This document shows, one piece after another, positions 55,724-64,000 of a stretch of 64,000 nucleotides of DNA (position 1 is its first letter; the number at the start of each line of letters is the position of its first letter). The position numbers and the translations under genes were made by a program. The stretch comes from Gracilibacillus halophilus YIM-C55.5. GTDB taxonomy: Bacteria > Bacillota > Bacilli > Bacillales > Amphibacillaceae. The DNA is taken from the NCBI RefSeq assembly GCF_000359605.1, contig NZ_APML01000005.1, positions 1 through 64,000 on the forward strand, given 5' to 3'. A model generated the notes under the pieces. It did no database searches. It had not been told where the DNA came from and saw only the letters and a program-made list of their open reading frames with translations.

Positions 55724-56158
55724 ATGGCAAAAGACATGTTAACAAGTGAAAATATTGAACTGGGAGTAGCATTAGAAACGAAAGAAGAAGCCATCCAATA
55801 CGTCGGCAATCTGTTACAGAAAAATGGTTATGTAGAAGATACTTATGTAGACAAAATGCTTGAACGCGAAGAAGTGACTTCAACTTATATTGGCAATCAA
55901 GTAGCGATTCCTCACGGGACAGAGGATGCAAAACAAGCAGTGAATGAAACAGGCTTAGCAGTAGTGACGGTGCCAGAAGGTGTTGACTTCGGTGGGAATT
56001 CAACGCATATCATTATCGGTATTGCTGGTAAAGGTGATGAACACTTAGAGATTCTCTCCAATATTGCACTCGTATGTGCTGATGAAGCGAATATCGAAAA
56101 AATGAAACAAGCAGATTCCAAAGAAGCTATATTAGACATTCTTGGAGGGGTCCAATAA
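55724..56158 (+). CDS. mtlF: PTS mannitol-specific EIIA
   Basis: A 144-residue mannitol/fructose-type IIA, phosphorylated on H64 in QVAIPHGTED by HPr. TSENIELGVALETKEEAIQYVGNLL at the N terminus is typical. The start ATG 55724 follows AAGGAGAG. It passes phosphate to MtlA C388 and feeds back on MtlR. It overlaps mtlD by one base (TAATG). Confidence 0.95.
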   Translation: MAKDMLTSENIELGVALETKEEAIQYVGNLLQKNGYVEDTYVDKMLEREEVTSTYIGNQVAIPHGTEDAKQAVNETGLAVVTVPEGVDFGGNSTHIIIGIAGKGDEHLEILSNIALVCADEANIEKMKQADSKEAILDILGGVQ

Positions 56159-57303
56159 TGCTCGCTGTTCATTTTGGAGCAGGAAATATCGGGAGAGGAT
56201 TTATCGGTTCACTATTACATCGTGCTGGATATGAGGTGGCTTTTGTTGATGTCAATGAAGACGTGATTCATGCGATTCAGACAAGAGGACAGTATCGAGT
56301 CATTTTTGCGGGCGAGAATCAAGAGGAAGAAGTGATTGATCAGATATCTGCGATTAATAGTAGCACGAATCCAGAGAAAGTAGAACAAGCCGTTGCTGAA
56401 GCTGATCTAGTTACGACGGCTGTTGGGCCAAATGTTTTGCCTGTGATTGCTAAGGCCATCGCGAGTGGGTTGACACAACGTTTTCAACAAACAGAGGAGC
56501 CGTTAAATGTGATTGCATGCGAAAATATGGTTGGCGGTAGCTCGGTATTAAAAGATGAAGTCTATAAACATGTCACAGCTGAAGAACAGGCTTTGATAGC
56601 ACAACGGGTTGGTTTTCCTGATTCAGCCGTTGATCGGATTGTTCCGAATCAAAAACAGGATGACCCCCTCGCTGTTGCGGTTGAACCATATTATGAATGG
56701 GTTGTCGAGCAACCAGCAATCAGAGGTGAGGTACCAGATGTCCCTGGAATTACGTATGTTGATGAGTTGAAACCTTTTATTGAACGAAAACTGTTCACTG
56801 TCAATACAGGCCATGCAACGATTGCTTATGCCGGTCGCTATTATGGCTATCAAACGATTAAAGAAGCATTAGAAGCAGAGGAAGTATATGCATTAGTCAA
56901 AGGTGTCTTGGATGAAACAGGTAAGGTCCTCGTCACGACGTATGGTTTTGAACCAAAAGAACATAAGGATTATCAAGCCAAAATTCTCGAGCGATTTCGT
57001 AATCCATATATTTCAGATGAAGTAACACGAGTGGGAAGAGGCCCGATTCGAAAACTGGGCAATCAAGATCGTTTTGTACGACCAGCGTTGTTATATCGAG
57101 AGGTGTTTAACGAAACGCCCAACTATGTAGCAAAAGCCATTGCGGTTGCGTTATTGTATAAAAATGCTGAAGATCAGGAAGCCGTTGATTTAGAAAACAA
57201 AATCAATCAACAAGGCTTTGCATCTGGATTTGCCGAAATTGCAGCATTAGAAGAAGATCACCCACTTGTCAAAGAAGTCGTCAAACAAGTCCAATCGTTG
57301 TAA
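56158..57303 (+). CDS. mtlD: Mannitol-1-phosphate 5-dehydrogenase
   Basis: A 381-residue NAD-dependent dehydrogenase making fructose 6-phosphate. The N-terminal Rossmann motif is AVHFGAGNIGRGFIG (about 3-17); ACENMVGGSS and KLFTVNTGHATIAYAG (catalytic Lys near 205) are signatures of the long-chain mannitol dehydrogenase family. Length equals that of other MtlD proteins. It completes mtlA-mtlR-mtlF-mtlD. Confidence 0.97.
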   Translation: MLAVHFGAGNIGRGFIGSLLHRAGYEVAFVDVNEDVIHAIQTRGQYRVIFAGENQEEEVIDQISAINSSTNPEKVEQAVAEADLVTTAVGPNVLPVIAKAIASGLTQRFQQTEEPLNVIACENMVGGSSVLKDEVYKHVTAEEQALIAQRVGFPDSAVDRIVPNQKQDDPLAVAVEPYYEWVVEQPAIRGEVPDVPGITYVDELKPFIERKLFTVNTGHATIAYAGRYYGYQTIKEALEAEEVYALVKGVLDETGKVLVTTYGFEPKEHKDYQAKILERFRNPYISDEVTRVGRGPIRKLGNQDRFVRPALLYREVFNETPNYVAKAIAVALLYKNAEDQEAVDLENKINQQGFASGFAEIAALEEDHPLVKEVVKQVQSL

Positions 57304-57329
57304 TTGATAACAAGTTGAAAGAATGGAAA

Positions 57330-57366
57330 AAACACCCTCACCAGATTAGGTGGGGGTGTTTTTTTC
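57330..57366. terminator. Terminator between mtlD and cysI
   Basis: AACACCCTCACC (57330-57341) pairs with GGTGGGGGTGTT (57349-57360), followed by a T-run on the plus strand and preceded by an A-run, so it can stop both convergent transcripts. Confidence 0.88.
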
Positions 57367-57419
57367 AAGTGTTGATGTTTCACCTTAGCGTAATTGACAG
57401 AATGTACGAAAAAGTTCGT

Positions 57420-59123
57420 TTATTGCGTCGTTTCTTTATGAAAGTCTAATCCCGTATAAACGGCATCGACATAGCCTTTGCGAACGACGAAATCACCGAA
57501 ATGTTCTCCTTCATCTCGCTCTTTTGCATAAATTTGAAAGATTTCATCTAACGTAGATAGAATTTCTTCTTCATTAATATTCTCTTTATACAATTGGTTG
57601 AGTCGATCACCGATGAAGCTGCCACCCAGATAAAGGTTGTATTTTCCTGGCGCTTTACCAATAAAGGCGATTTCTGCTAATGCAGGACGTGAGCATCCAT
57701 TTGGACAACCTGACATACGAATTACGATTTCTTCTTCGATCAATCCCTCTTTTTCCAGAAGTGCATCGATTTTATCTAATAATTCAGGTAAATAACGTTC
57801 GGATTCAGCCATCGCAAGTCCGCATGTTGGAAACGCAACACAAGCCATTGAATTTCGACGTAAACCGGAATAATGTTTTCCTTCCGTTAATCCGTATTCA
57901 TCGATTAACGCTTGAATCTGTTTCTTTTTCTGAGCAGTAACATTAGCAATCACTAAATTCTGGTTTGGTGTGAGACGGAAATCACCTGTGTGAATGTGAG
58001 CAATCTCACGCAAAGCCGTTTTTAATTGAACTTCATCTGTATCTTTTACACGACCATTCTGAACAAACAAGGTAAAATGCCAACGATTTTTTCCTTTGAC
58101 CCAACCGTATCGATCACCATTATGATCGAAATGATAATCTTTGGCTTCCTCTAAGGCCCAGCCAAGACGATCGGCTAATTCTTGTTTCAACCAATCTAAG
58201 CCGTAACGGTCGATGGTATATTTGAAACGGGCATTTTTTCGATCGGATCGATTACCATAATCACGTTGAATCGTAACGATTTTTTCAGCGACATCGATCA
58301 CATCTTCTTTACGGCAATAGCCTGCGATTTTCCCAACTTGAGGATATGTGTTTACATTGCCATGAGTTGATCCCATACCACCACCAACGACGACATTAAA
58401 TCCGACGACTTCATTATTTTCAATGATCGCAATAAATCCTAAATCTTGAGAAAAGATATCAACATCATTAGACGGTGGTGCAGCAATGCCGATCTTAAAT
58501 TTACGTGGCAAATAAGTGGATCCGTAAATCGGTTCTTCTTCCTTGCCATCCACTACTTTCTCACCATCTAACCAAATTTCATGATAAGCATTCGTTCTTG
58601 GTGATAAATGATCGCTAATTCGCTGCGCCCAATCTTGAATTTCTGCGTGAATGTCTGATTGGTATGGATTTGGATTACACATCACATTTCGGTTTACATC
58701 ACCGCAAGCTGCAATGGTCGTCATTAATTGGTCATTGATCGTTCGAATCGTATCTTTCAAATTCCACTTTAAGATGCCATGCAACTGAAACGCTTGTCTC
58801 GTCGTTAGTTTAATCGACTGATCGCCATATTTATCGCCTAACTCATCGACGCTTAACCATTGTTTCGGTGTAGCAACTCCGCCTGGAATGGCGACTCGTA
58901 ACATAAATTGATAGGCGGGTTCTAGCTTTTGCTTTCTTCTTTCATCTCGTAAATCACGGTCGTCTTGTTGGTAACTACCATGAAATTTTAATAGTTTTGT
59001 GTCATTTTCAGATATGGAGGCGGTGATTGGGTCTTCTAATCCTTCTTCAATTGTTCCACGTAAAAATTGACTGTCGGATTTCAGTGCTTCCATAGGGTCT
59101 AACTTCTTCTGGTCATTTGCCAA
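57420..59123 (-). CDS. cysI: Sulfite reductase (NADPH) hemoprotein, beta subunit
   Basis: A 567-residue sirohaem and Fe4S4 enzyme that reduces sulfite to sulfide with electrons from CysJ. Sulfite-binding segments [14 protein letters not shown] and [13 protein letters not shown] are present, and the Fe-S/sirohaem cysteines are in [16 protein letters not shown] and [11 protein letters not shown]. It starts at TTG 59123, 8 nt after AAAGGAG. It is the last gene of cysH-cysJ-cysI. Length and motifs are standard. Confidence 0.96.
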   Translation of the reverse strand: MANDQKKLDPMEALKSDSQFLRGTIEEGLEDPITASISENDTKLLKFHGSYQQDDRDLRDERRKQKLEPAYQFMLRVAIPGGVATPKQWLSVDELGDKYGDQSIKLTTRQAFQLHGILKWNLKDTIRTINDQLMTTIAACGDVNRNVMCNPNPYQSDIHAEIQDWAQRISDHLSPRTNAYHEIWLDGEKVVDGKEEEPIYGSTYLPRKFKIGIAAPPSNDVDIFSQDLGFIAIIENNEVVGFNVVVGGGMGSTHGNVNTYPQVGKIAGYCRKEDVIDVAEKIVTIQRDYGNRSDRKNARFKYTIDRYGLDWLKQELADRLGWALEEAKDYHFDHNGDRYGWVKGKNRWHFTLFVQNGRVKDTDEVQLKTALREIAHIHTGDFRLTPNQNLVIANVTAQKKKQIQALIDEYGLTEGKHYSGLRRNSMACVAFPTCGLAMAESERYLPELLDKIDALLEKEGLIEEEIVIRMSGCPNGCSRPALAEIAFIGKAPGKYNLYLGGSFIGDRLNQLYKENINEEEILSTLDEIFQIYAKERDEGEHFGDFVVRKGYVDAVYTGLDFHKETTQ

Positions 59124-59145
59124 TTCAAACGCTCCTTTCAGTCAT

Positions 59146-60945
59146 TTAATAAACGTCTCGCTGGTATCGTTTTTCCTGCTTTAATTGGTTCAAGTACGCT
59201 TCAGCTTCGGACGCACTCAAATTCCCTTCTTCTTCAATGATATCAAGAAGGGTTTGATGGACGTCTTTAGCCATCCGTTTCTCATCCCCACATACATAAA
59301 AGTGAGCCCCTTGTTTTAGCCAGTCATAAATCTCTTTGGATCGTTCTTGCATGCGGTTTTGTACATACACTTTCTCTTTATTGTCTCTAGAAAATGCGAC
59401 ATCCATCTTACTTAAAACGCCACTGTTAAGCCAGTTTTGCCAATCGACTTGGTATAAAAAGTCGGTGCGGAAATGCTGATCACCAAAGAATAACCACGTT
59501 TTCCCTTCTAGCTCTAATTCTTCCCGTTCTTCTAAATAGCCACGGAATGGAGCAACGCCAGTACCTGGTCCCACCATAATGACAGGTGTTTCTTCGTCAA
59601 GCGGAAACTTGAAATTCGGGTTTTTGTGGACGTACACATTCACTTGGTCGCCTGGTTCAATACGGTCTGCAATTTCTCCACTGCAGACGCCATCACGGTC
59701 TCTTCCGTAACTATGGTAGCGAACCGTGGCAATGGTAAGGTGTACTTCATCTGGGTTTGCTTGATAACTGCTGGCAATTGAATATTGTCTAGCAGGTATC
59801 TTTCGCAAGAAATCCATAATGTTATCAGCTTTTAAATGATTCGGTGGATAATCCGTTATCAGATCGAGCAAATCACGCCCGTCAATATAGTCCTTCACTT
59901 TTTCCGCATCACTGATTAATGCATCCAATTCATCATTAGCAAAATAGCTTTGTGCTTTTTCAATTGAACTTTTTGTTAACCGAGTAATCTCAAAAATAGA
60001 TGTTAAGGCCTCTTGTACAGAACGAATTTCTCCTTGCTTATTAATGGGGATCGATTGTTCAGCATCCCAATCTAGTTTATCTATAATCTGTTGAACGAGT
60101 TTTGGATCATTTTTCGGATAGATAGCTAAGCAATCACCAGGCTCATAGGATAAATTCGAACCTTCAAGTGATAGTTCAATATGACGTGTTTCTTTTTCAG
60201 ATCCTTGCCCGCTCAATAAAATGTTGTCCAAAACCTCTGCTGCAAAAGGGTTGGATCTTGTGTATACTGGTTGGTCAGCTGGAACGTCTTGATTGGACGA
60301 TGCGCTAGCTACTGAAGGAGTGGGTTGATCTTGCTTTAATTCCTCGACTACCCCATCCATCCACTCTGCTGCTGGCTCATCGAAATCTACATCGCAGTCA
60401 ATGCGCGGTTTGATTCGTTCAGCTCCTAATTCTTCCAATCGCTTATCGAAATCTTTTCCCGTTTGGCAGAAATGGTCATAGGATTCATCACCGAGTGATA
60501 AAACAGCGAATTTGACATCGTTTAATTTCGGTGCCTTGCGGCTGTGTAAAAACTCATGGAATTGAATCGCGTTATCAGGAGGATCACCTTCCCCGTGTGT
60601 GGCAGTAATGATCAGCAAATCTTCCACTTCTTTTAACTTCTTTGGTTTAAAATCATCCATCGCTGAAACAGTTGTTGTTCGGTTTAATTCATTCGTTTTG
60701 TCAGCAAGTTGTTCGGCTAGCATTTGACTATTGCCAGTTTCTGAACCATATAAAATCGTAACGGTTCTGCTAGCAGGCGTTTCAACAGCGGGAGCTACTG
60801 TTTCTTCACCACCTGCTTGCGATCCAGATCCCATTAAATACCCTGCCAACCATGTCCGCTGGTCGGAATTTAAGTTGGGAACTAACTGATTGATTAAGTC
60901 CGCTTGTTTTTCATTAAACGGACTATTTTCCACTTTTAGGGTCAA
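59146..60945 (-). CDS. cysJ: Sulfite reductase (NADPH) flavoprotein, alpha subunit
   Basis: A 599-residue flavoprotein passing electrons from NADPH via FAD and FMN to CysI. A short N-terminal segment is followed by the flavodoxin domain (about 55-200; TILYGSETGNSQMLAEQLA), the FAD-binding cap (about 220-440) with RQYSIASS and the NADP domain with MVGPGTGVAPFRGYLEER and YVCGDEKRMAKDV, ending in YQRDVY. TTG 60945 is chosen after GAGGTGG; it gives LTLKVENSPFN, close to the B. subtilis CysJ N terminus. The longer frame to 61047 would overlap cysH. Confidence 0.95.
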   Translation of the reverse strand: MTLKVENSPFNEKQADLINQLVPNLNSDQRTWLAGYLMGSGSQAGGEETVAPAVETPASRTVTILYGSETGNSQMLAEQLADKTNELNRTTTVSAMDDFKPKKLKEVEDLLIITATHGEGDPPDNAIQFHEFLHSRKAPKLNDVKFAVLSLGDESYDHFCQTGKDFDKRLEELGAERIKPRIDCDVDFDEPAAEWMDGVVEELKQDQPTPSVASASSNQDVPADQPVYTRSNPFAAEVLDNILLSGQGSEKETRHIELSLEGSNLSYEPGDCLAIYPKNDPKLVQQIIDKLDWDAEQSIPINKQGEIRSVQEALTSIFEITRLTKSSIEKAQSYFANDELDALISDAEKVKDYIDGRDLLDLITDYPPNHLKADNIMDFLRKIPARQYSIASSYQANPDEVHLTIATVRYHSYGRDRDGVCSGEIADRIEPGDQVNVYVHKNPNFKFPLDEETPVIMVGPGTGVAPFRGYLEEREELELEGKTWLFFGDQHFRTDFLYQVDWQNWLNSGVLSKMDVAFSRDNKEKVYVQNRMQERSKEIYDWLKQGAHFYVCGDEKRMAKDVHQTLLDIIEEEGNLSASEAEAYLNQLKQEKRYQRDVY

Positions 60946-61013
60946 TCCTACCACCTCGTCATCATAATTATTCCGATAAAAATACTTAAGATTAAATATA
61001 AAAATAAAGTTGC

Positions 61014-61739
61014 CTATTGAGAACCTGAAGCAACATGTATACCGCATTCTGTCTTGTTAAATCCAGCCCATCTTCCAGAACGTTCTTCACTGGAGTCAGT
61101 TACTGGTTGAGTACAAGGGATGCATCCGATACTTGGGAATTGTTGGTCGTGCAATTTGTTGTATGGCAGTTGGTGTTCGTCGATATAATCCCAAACGTCG
61201 TCCCAAGACCAATGGATTAACGGGCACACTTTGACTGATTTAAATCGTTCGTCTTTGTTAATAAAGTTTGTGTTGGCTCTGCTCGGAGACTGTTCTCTAC
61301 GTAAACCAGATACCCATGCTGTAACCCCTGATAAAGCTCTTTCTAATGGTCGGATCTTTCGTAAATAGCAGCATTGATCGGGATTTCTGCTCCAAAGCGC
61401 TGGGCCATACTGTTCTGATTGCTCATCGACGGTTAATTCCGGTTGTTGCATCTTAATTTGTAATTGCGGATAGGTAGTTTTTACTTCCTCAATCAAATCA
61501 TATGTTTCTTGAAAATGCAAGCCTGTATCGAGAAAAACAAGTTTTGCATCTGGCTTGGCTTTGGCTATTAAATCAATGAGAACCATGCTTTCAGCTCCGA
61601 AACTGCAGGCATAAACTAAATCATCACCATAAGTGTCATAAGCCCATTGTAATAATGTGCTTGCACCTTTTGTCACATCGTCTTTTGCCGGACGAAAACT
61701 ATTCCACTCGGTATCATCGAATTGATCATAAGTTATCAT
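61014..61739 (-). CDS. cysH: Adenylyl/phosphoadenylyl-sulfate reductase
   Basis: A 241-residue reductase that turns activated sulfate into sulfite. The substrate-binding loop is VYACSFGAESMVL (about 42-54). Cysteine pairs in DQCCYLRK and GCIPCTQPV are Fe4S4 ligands, as in APS-accepting enzymes, and the C-terminal KTECGIH holds the catalytic cysteine. It heads the cysH-cysJ-cysI operon; no ATP sulfurylase or kinase genes are in the window. It starts behind AAAGGAGA. Confidence 0.95.
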   Translation of the reverse strand: MITYDQFDDTEWNSFRPAKDDVTKGASTLLQWAYDTYGDDLVYACSFGAESMVLIDLIAKAKPDAKLVFLDTGLHFQETYDLIEEVKTTYPQLQIKMQQPELTVDEQSEQYGPALWSRNPDQCCYLRKIRPLERALSGVTAWVSGLRREQSPSRANTNFINKDERFKSVKVCPLIHWSWDDVWDYIDEHQLPYNKLHDQQFPSIGCIPCTQPVTDSSEERSGRWAGFNKTECGIHVASGSQ

Positions 61740-61823
61740 TAGATCAACGTCTCCTTTGTAAATGGTATTGTTAAGAGATCGCTGTACGATTTATATAAAA
61801 TGGCATTACTAAAATTGATTTTA

Positions 61824-61846
61824 ATCCCGATTAAACTTATCGGAAT
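61824..61846 (-). promoter_or_regulatory. Dyad upstream of cysH, candidate operator
   Basis: ATCCCGAT (61824-61831) and ATCGGAAT (61839-61846) form an 8-bp inverted repeat with one mismatch and a 7-nt spacer, about 85 bp before cysH. It may bind CymR or a CysL-type regulator. No S-box (SAM) or T-box leader was recognised. Confidence 0.45.
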
Positions 61847-61942
61847 ATATTACTATCTTATCACATCAGAAAAAAATGTCAATAAAAAATATTCGTTATG
61901 TATGGCTGGATTCTCTAATGTAAAGCTTATCATTTTATTTAT

Positions 61943-62140
61943 CCCTTAAACAGCTGTATCTAAGCCATCTATTTGAGTGATAAATGGATTTATGATGCAA
62001 ACAAACGCCCTCATTTCTTCTGTTTGATGCATATATTCATTTTCGATGCAAACAGATATTTCTTTCAACTCAGTTTGACGCGTTTATGCATTTATCATGC
62101 AAATAACTACTCTTGCTTTTTTGTTTGACTTATAAGCTGT
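61943..62140. repeat. Third, degenerate tandem array with 51-bp period
   Basis: (G/C)ATGCAAA begins at 61994, 62045 and 62096, a 51-bp period, and a weaker copy seems to precede at 61943. Each unit holds ATGCAAACA and, about 20 bp later, TGTTTGATGCAT or CAGTTTGACGCG, near-complements that could form a hairpin. Units are clearly less alike than in the other two arrays. The array fills most of the gap between cysH and the photolyase gene. Confidence 0.65.
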
Positions 62141-62207
62141 AAGAAAAGGACTTCAGCTAAAACTTACTTTTGCGAGCAATTGCCAGTCATGCCTGTGGGA
62201 AAGAGTT

Positions 62208-63626
62208 TTAGCTGAGTGACTCATCTTTCATGAATTGGTAAGCGGTTAATGCCCGTTCTCGTGCTTCCTTATGGTCGACCATTGGATAAGGGTAATCATC
62301 ACCTAAAGTAATATTTGCTTGTTGTAACACATCGTCAGGTGCCTGTTGAGGTGCATATGTATACTTTGCAGGTAATTGTGACAGTTCGGGCACCCATTTT
62401 TTGATGTATGTAGCATCAGGATCGAATCGCTCAGCTTGTCGTATGGGGTTAAAAATTCGAAAATAAGGTGTCGCATCAAATCCTGTGCCAGCGACCCATT
62501 GCCATCCAAGTGTATTGAGGGCGATGTCATGATCGATGCTATTTTCTTGAAACCAATATACGCCTTCCAACCAATGAAATAAAAGATGCTTTACCAAGAA
62601 TGAACCGGCAACCATGCGAACGCGATTGTGCATCCAACCTGTCTCTGCTAATTGACGCATTCCAGCATCAACGAGCGGATAGCCTGTTTTTCCTTGTTTC
62701 CAGTCTGTGAATAGTTGTGGTTGTATTTTTTGGTAAGGAAACGCTTGATATTTTGACTGTAAAGGTTGAGTTGTAATATGCGGATATTCGACTAGTTGAT
62801 GATAGGCAAAATCTCGCCAAGCTAATTGTCTAAGAAACGCTTCCACACTATCGTGATTGATGTTGCCACTTGCTTCCACTGTTTCCTGCGCATCGTGCCA
62901 GAGGAATCGTGGGCTGATTTCTCCCCAAGCTAGATGTGGAGAGAGCTTTGAAGTCACATCAATGGCAGGCATAGTACGATAGGTGAGGTAATCGCTCAAA
63001 CCATGGTGTAGGAAGTTTTGCCATTGTTTTATGGCCATTGGTTCACCAGGCGTCCAATACTTGTGGAGATCGATGTCATCTGTGTTTATTTTAGGCATAT
63101 CATTGGTGATTGTTTCGTTGGACCATTGAATCGAATCTGGTTTTGGTAATGGTTTTGGGACAGGAATCGAACGTAATGCCTTCCAAAAGGGTGTAAAAAT
63201 TTTAAATGGTTCGTTCTTCTTATTTCGGATGGATGTTGGTGGAAATAACAGGTTCGCTTCAAATCCTCGCAACGTTATTCTCGATTGACTAAACAGATGA
63301 TGCAACTCGTCTTGTTGCGTTTGAGCATCGGGCTCATAACGAACGTGATAATAAATGGCTTGTGCTTGGATTGTATGAGCCAATTCGTATAATGTTTCTG
63401 GAGTAGTGCCTTCTTTTATGATCAAACGACCACCTATTGCTTTGATCTGTTTTTGGAGAGTACGAAGAGATTGTTGCAACCACCATAATCTATGCGGTGG
63501 TAGGCTTTGATATTCAGACGAAAGAATAAAAACAGGGAGTACTTCACCGTCTTGAGCGGCATGATATAAAGCAGGGTGATCCAGCAATCGCAAATCATTT
63601 TGAAACCAAACAATAATTGTAGGCAT
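62208..63626 (-). CDS. phrB: Deoxyribodipyrimidine photolyase
   Basis: A 472-residue light-driven DNA repair enzyme. The N-terminal antenna domain (about 1-130) starts TIIVWFQNDLRLLDHPAL. The FAD-binding helical domain (about 200-470) carries LSPHLAWGEISPRFLW, FLRQLAWRDFAYHQL and the core PLVDAGMRQLAETGWMHNRVRMV, then WQWVAGTGFDATPYFRIFNP. Length and motifs match class I CPD photolyases. The symbol follows common use. An AAAGGAG lies before the start. Confidence 0.94.
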   Translation of the reverse strand: MPTIIVWFQNDLRLLDHPALYHAAQDGEVLPVFILSSEYQSLPPHRLWWLQQSLRTLQKQIKAIGGRLIIKEGTTPETLYELAHTIQAQAIYYHVRYEPDAQTQQDELHHLFSQSRITLRGFEANLLFPPTSIRNKKNEPFKIFTPFWKALRSIPVPKPLPKPDSIQWSNETITNDMPKINTDDIDLHKYWTPGEPMAIKQWQNFLHHGLSDYLTYRTMPAIDVTSKLSPHLAWGEISPRFLWHDAQETVEASGNINHDSVEAFLRQLAWRDFAYHQLVEYPHITTQPLQSKYQAFPYQKIQPQLFTDWKQGKTGYPLVDAGMRQLAETGWMHNRVRMVAGSFLVKHLLFHWLEGVYWFQENSIDHDIALNTLGWQWVAGTGFDATPYFRIFNPIRQAERFDPDATYIKKWVPELSQLPAKYTYAPQQAPDDVLQQANITLGDDYPYPMVDHKEARERALTAYQFMKDESLS

Positions 63627-63785
63627 AATCAGATGGATTCTCCTTTATGAATGAAATCAAGTATCGTGCGTTTACAATTATAGTATACAAAAAGTGACGA
63701 CTGATCACGACTAAAACAGTTTGGGATAAAATGTATATAAGGAAAGCGATGTGTTTGATAAAGTGGGACATCGTGAATCGTATCA

Positions 63786-63830
63786 AAAAAAGAACTTTAT
63801 CTAGTGAGAACCAGATAAAGTTCTTTTTGG
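63786..63830. terminator. gdhA terminator
   Basis: AAAAAGAACTTTATCT (63786-63801) pairs with AGATAAAGTTCTTTTT around a 10-nt loop. It is symmetric and ends the minus-strand gdhA transcript. Confidence 0.85.
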
Positions 63831-63853
63831 TTTTGGATAAAATCTTTTTGGAT

Positions 63854-64000
<147 letters not shown>

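Noticed and set aside
61740-61942. SAM riboswitch or T-box leader for the cys operon
   Set aside because: Neither the S-box core stems nor a T-box motif could be found; only a short dyad is present.

Overview
The window is AT-rich DNA from a Gram-positive bacterium of the family Bacillaceae. Several things point there: purine-rich Shine-Dalgarno sequences before almost every gene, frequent GTG and TTG starts, catabolite-responsive (cre) sites, an LPXTG cell-wall anchor, lipobox lipoproteins, Fur boxes, BglG-type antitermination, and a btr-feuABC-esterase order like that of Bacillus subtilis. The secreted proteins are strongly acidic, which fits a salt-tolerant genus, but the sequence alone does not fix the genus. 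No rRNA, tRNA, CRISPR array, intact insertion sequence or prophage was seen.

Layout. 0-2.5 kb: a GNAT acetyltransferase, an IS-like remnant and a phage-type small protein. 2.5-7.6 kb: a wall-anchored GH43 arabinanase-like protein, a LysR regulator and a frameshifted TauE/SafE exporter. 7.8-13.9 kb: an antitermination-controlled cluster of BglG-type antiterminator, PTS IIBCA permease, cytoplasmic sulfatase and formylglycine-generating enzyme. This looks like a system for uptake and desulfation of a sulfated sugar and is the most unusual functional unit here. 13.9-17.9 kb: a lone PD-(D/E)XK-like nuclease candidate and a large secreted multidomain protein. 18-23.5 kb: a Fur-controlled ferri-siderophore uptake locus whose regulator is frameshifted. 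23.6-31.3 kb: membrane and housekeeping genes, including a tandem array of 52-bp terminator-like repeats. 31.4-37.4 kb: a zinc alcohol dehydrogenase, a cre-controlled sugar ABC transporter with a YesL-like protein, and EcsC. 37.4-41.9 kb: an MFS exporter, a broken HAD phosphatase, serC behind a ZTP-type riboswitch, queF behind a preQ1-I-type riboswitch, and a broken DinB gene. 42-46.2 kb: a GntR-controlled beta-glucoside PTS and 6-phospho-beta-glucosidase. 47.8-57.3 kb: the fructose operon fruRKA and the mannitol genes mtlA-mtlR-mtlF-mtlD. 57.4-61.7 kb: cysH-cysJ-cysI for sulfate assimilation. 62.2-64 kb: a photolyase and the 3' end of gdhA.

The genes are mostly about carbohydrate capture: four PTS permeases, one ABC importer, an arabinanase-like protein, a sulfatase pair, and regulators of five kinds (BglG, GntR, DeoR, PRD activator, CcpA sites). 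A second theme is sulfur: sulfatase, LysR plus TauE/SafE, and cysHJI.

Two patterns cross the window. Four genes (TauE/SafE, btr, HAD, DinB) are each broken by what looks like one missing base, which suggests base-calling errors or very recent decay. Three intergenic arrays have units of 51-52 bp with internal dyads but unrelated sequences.
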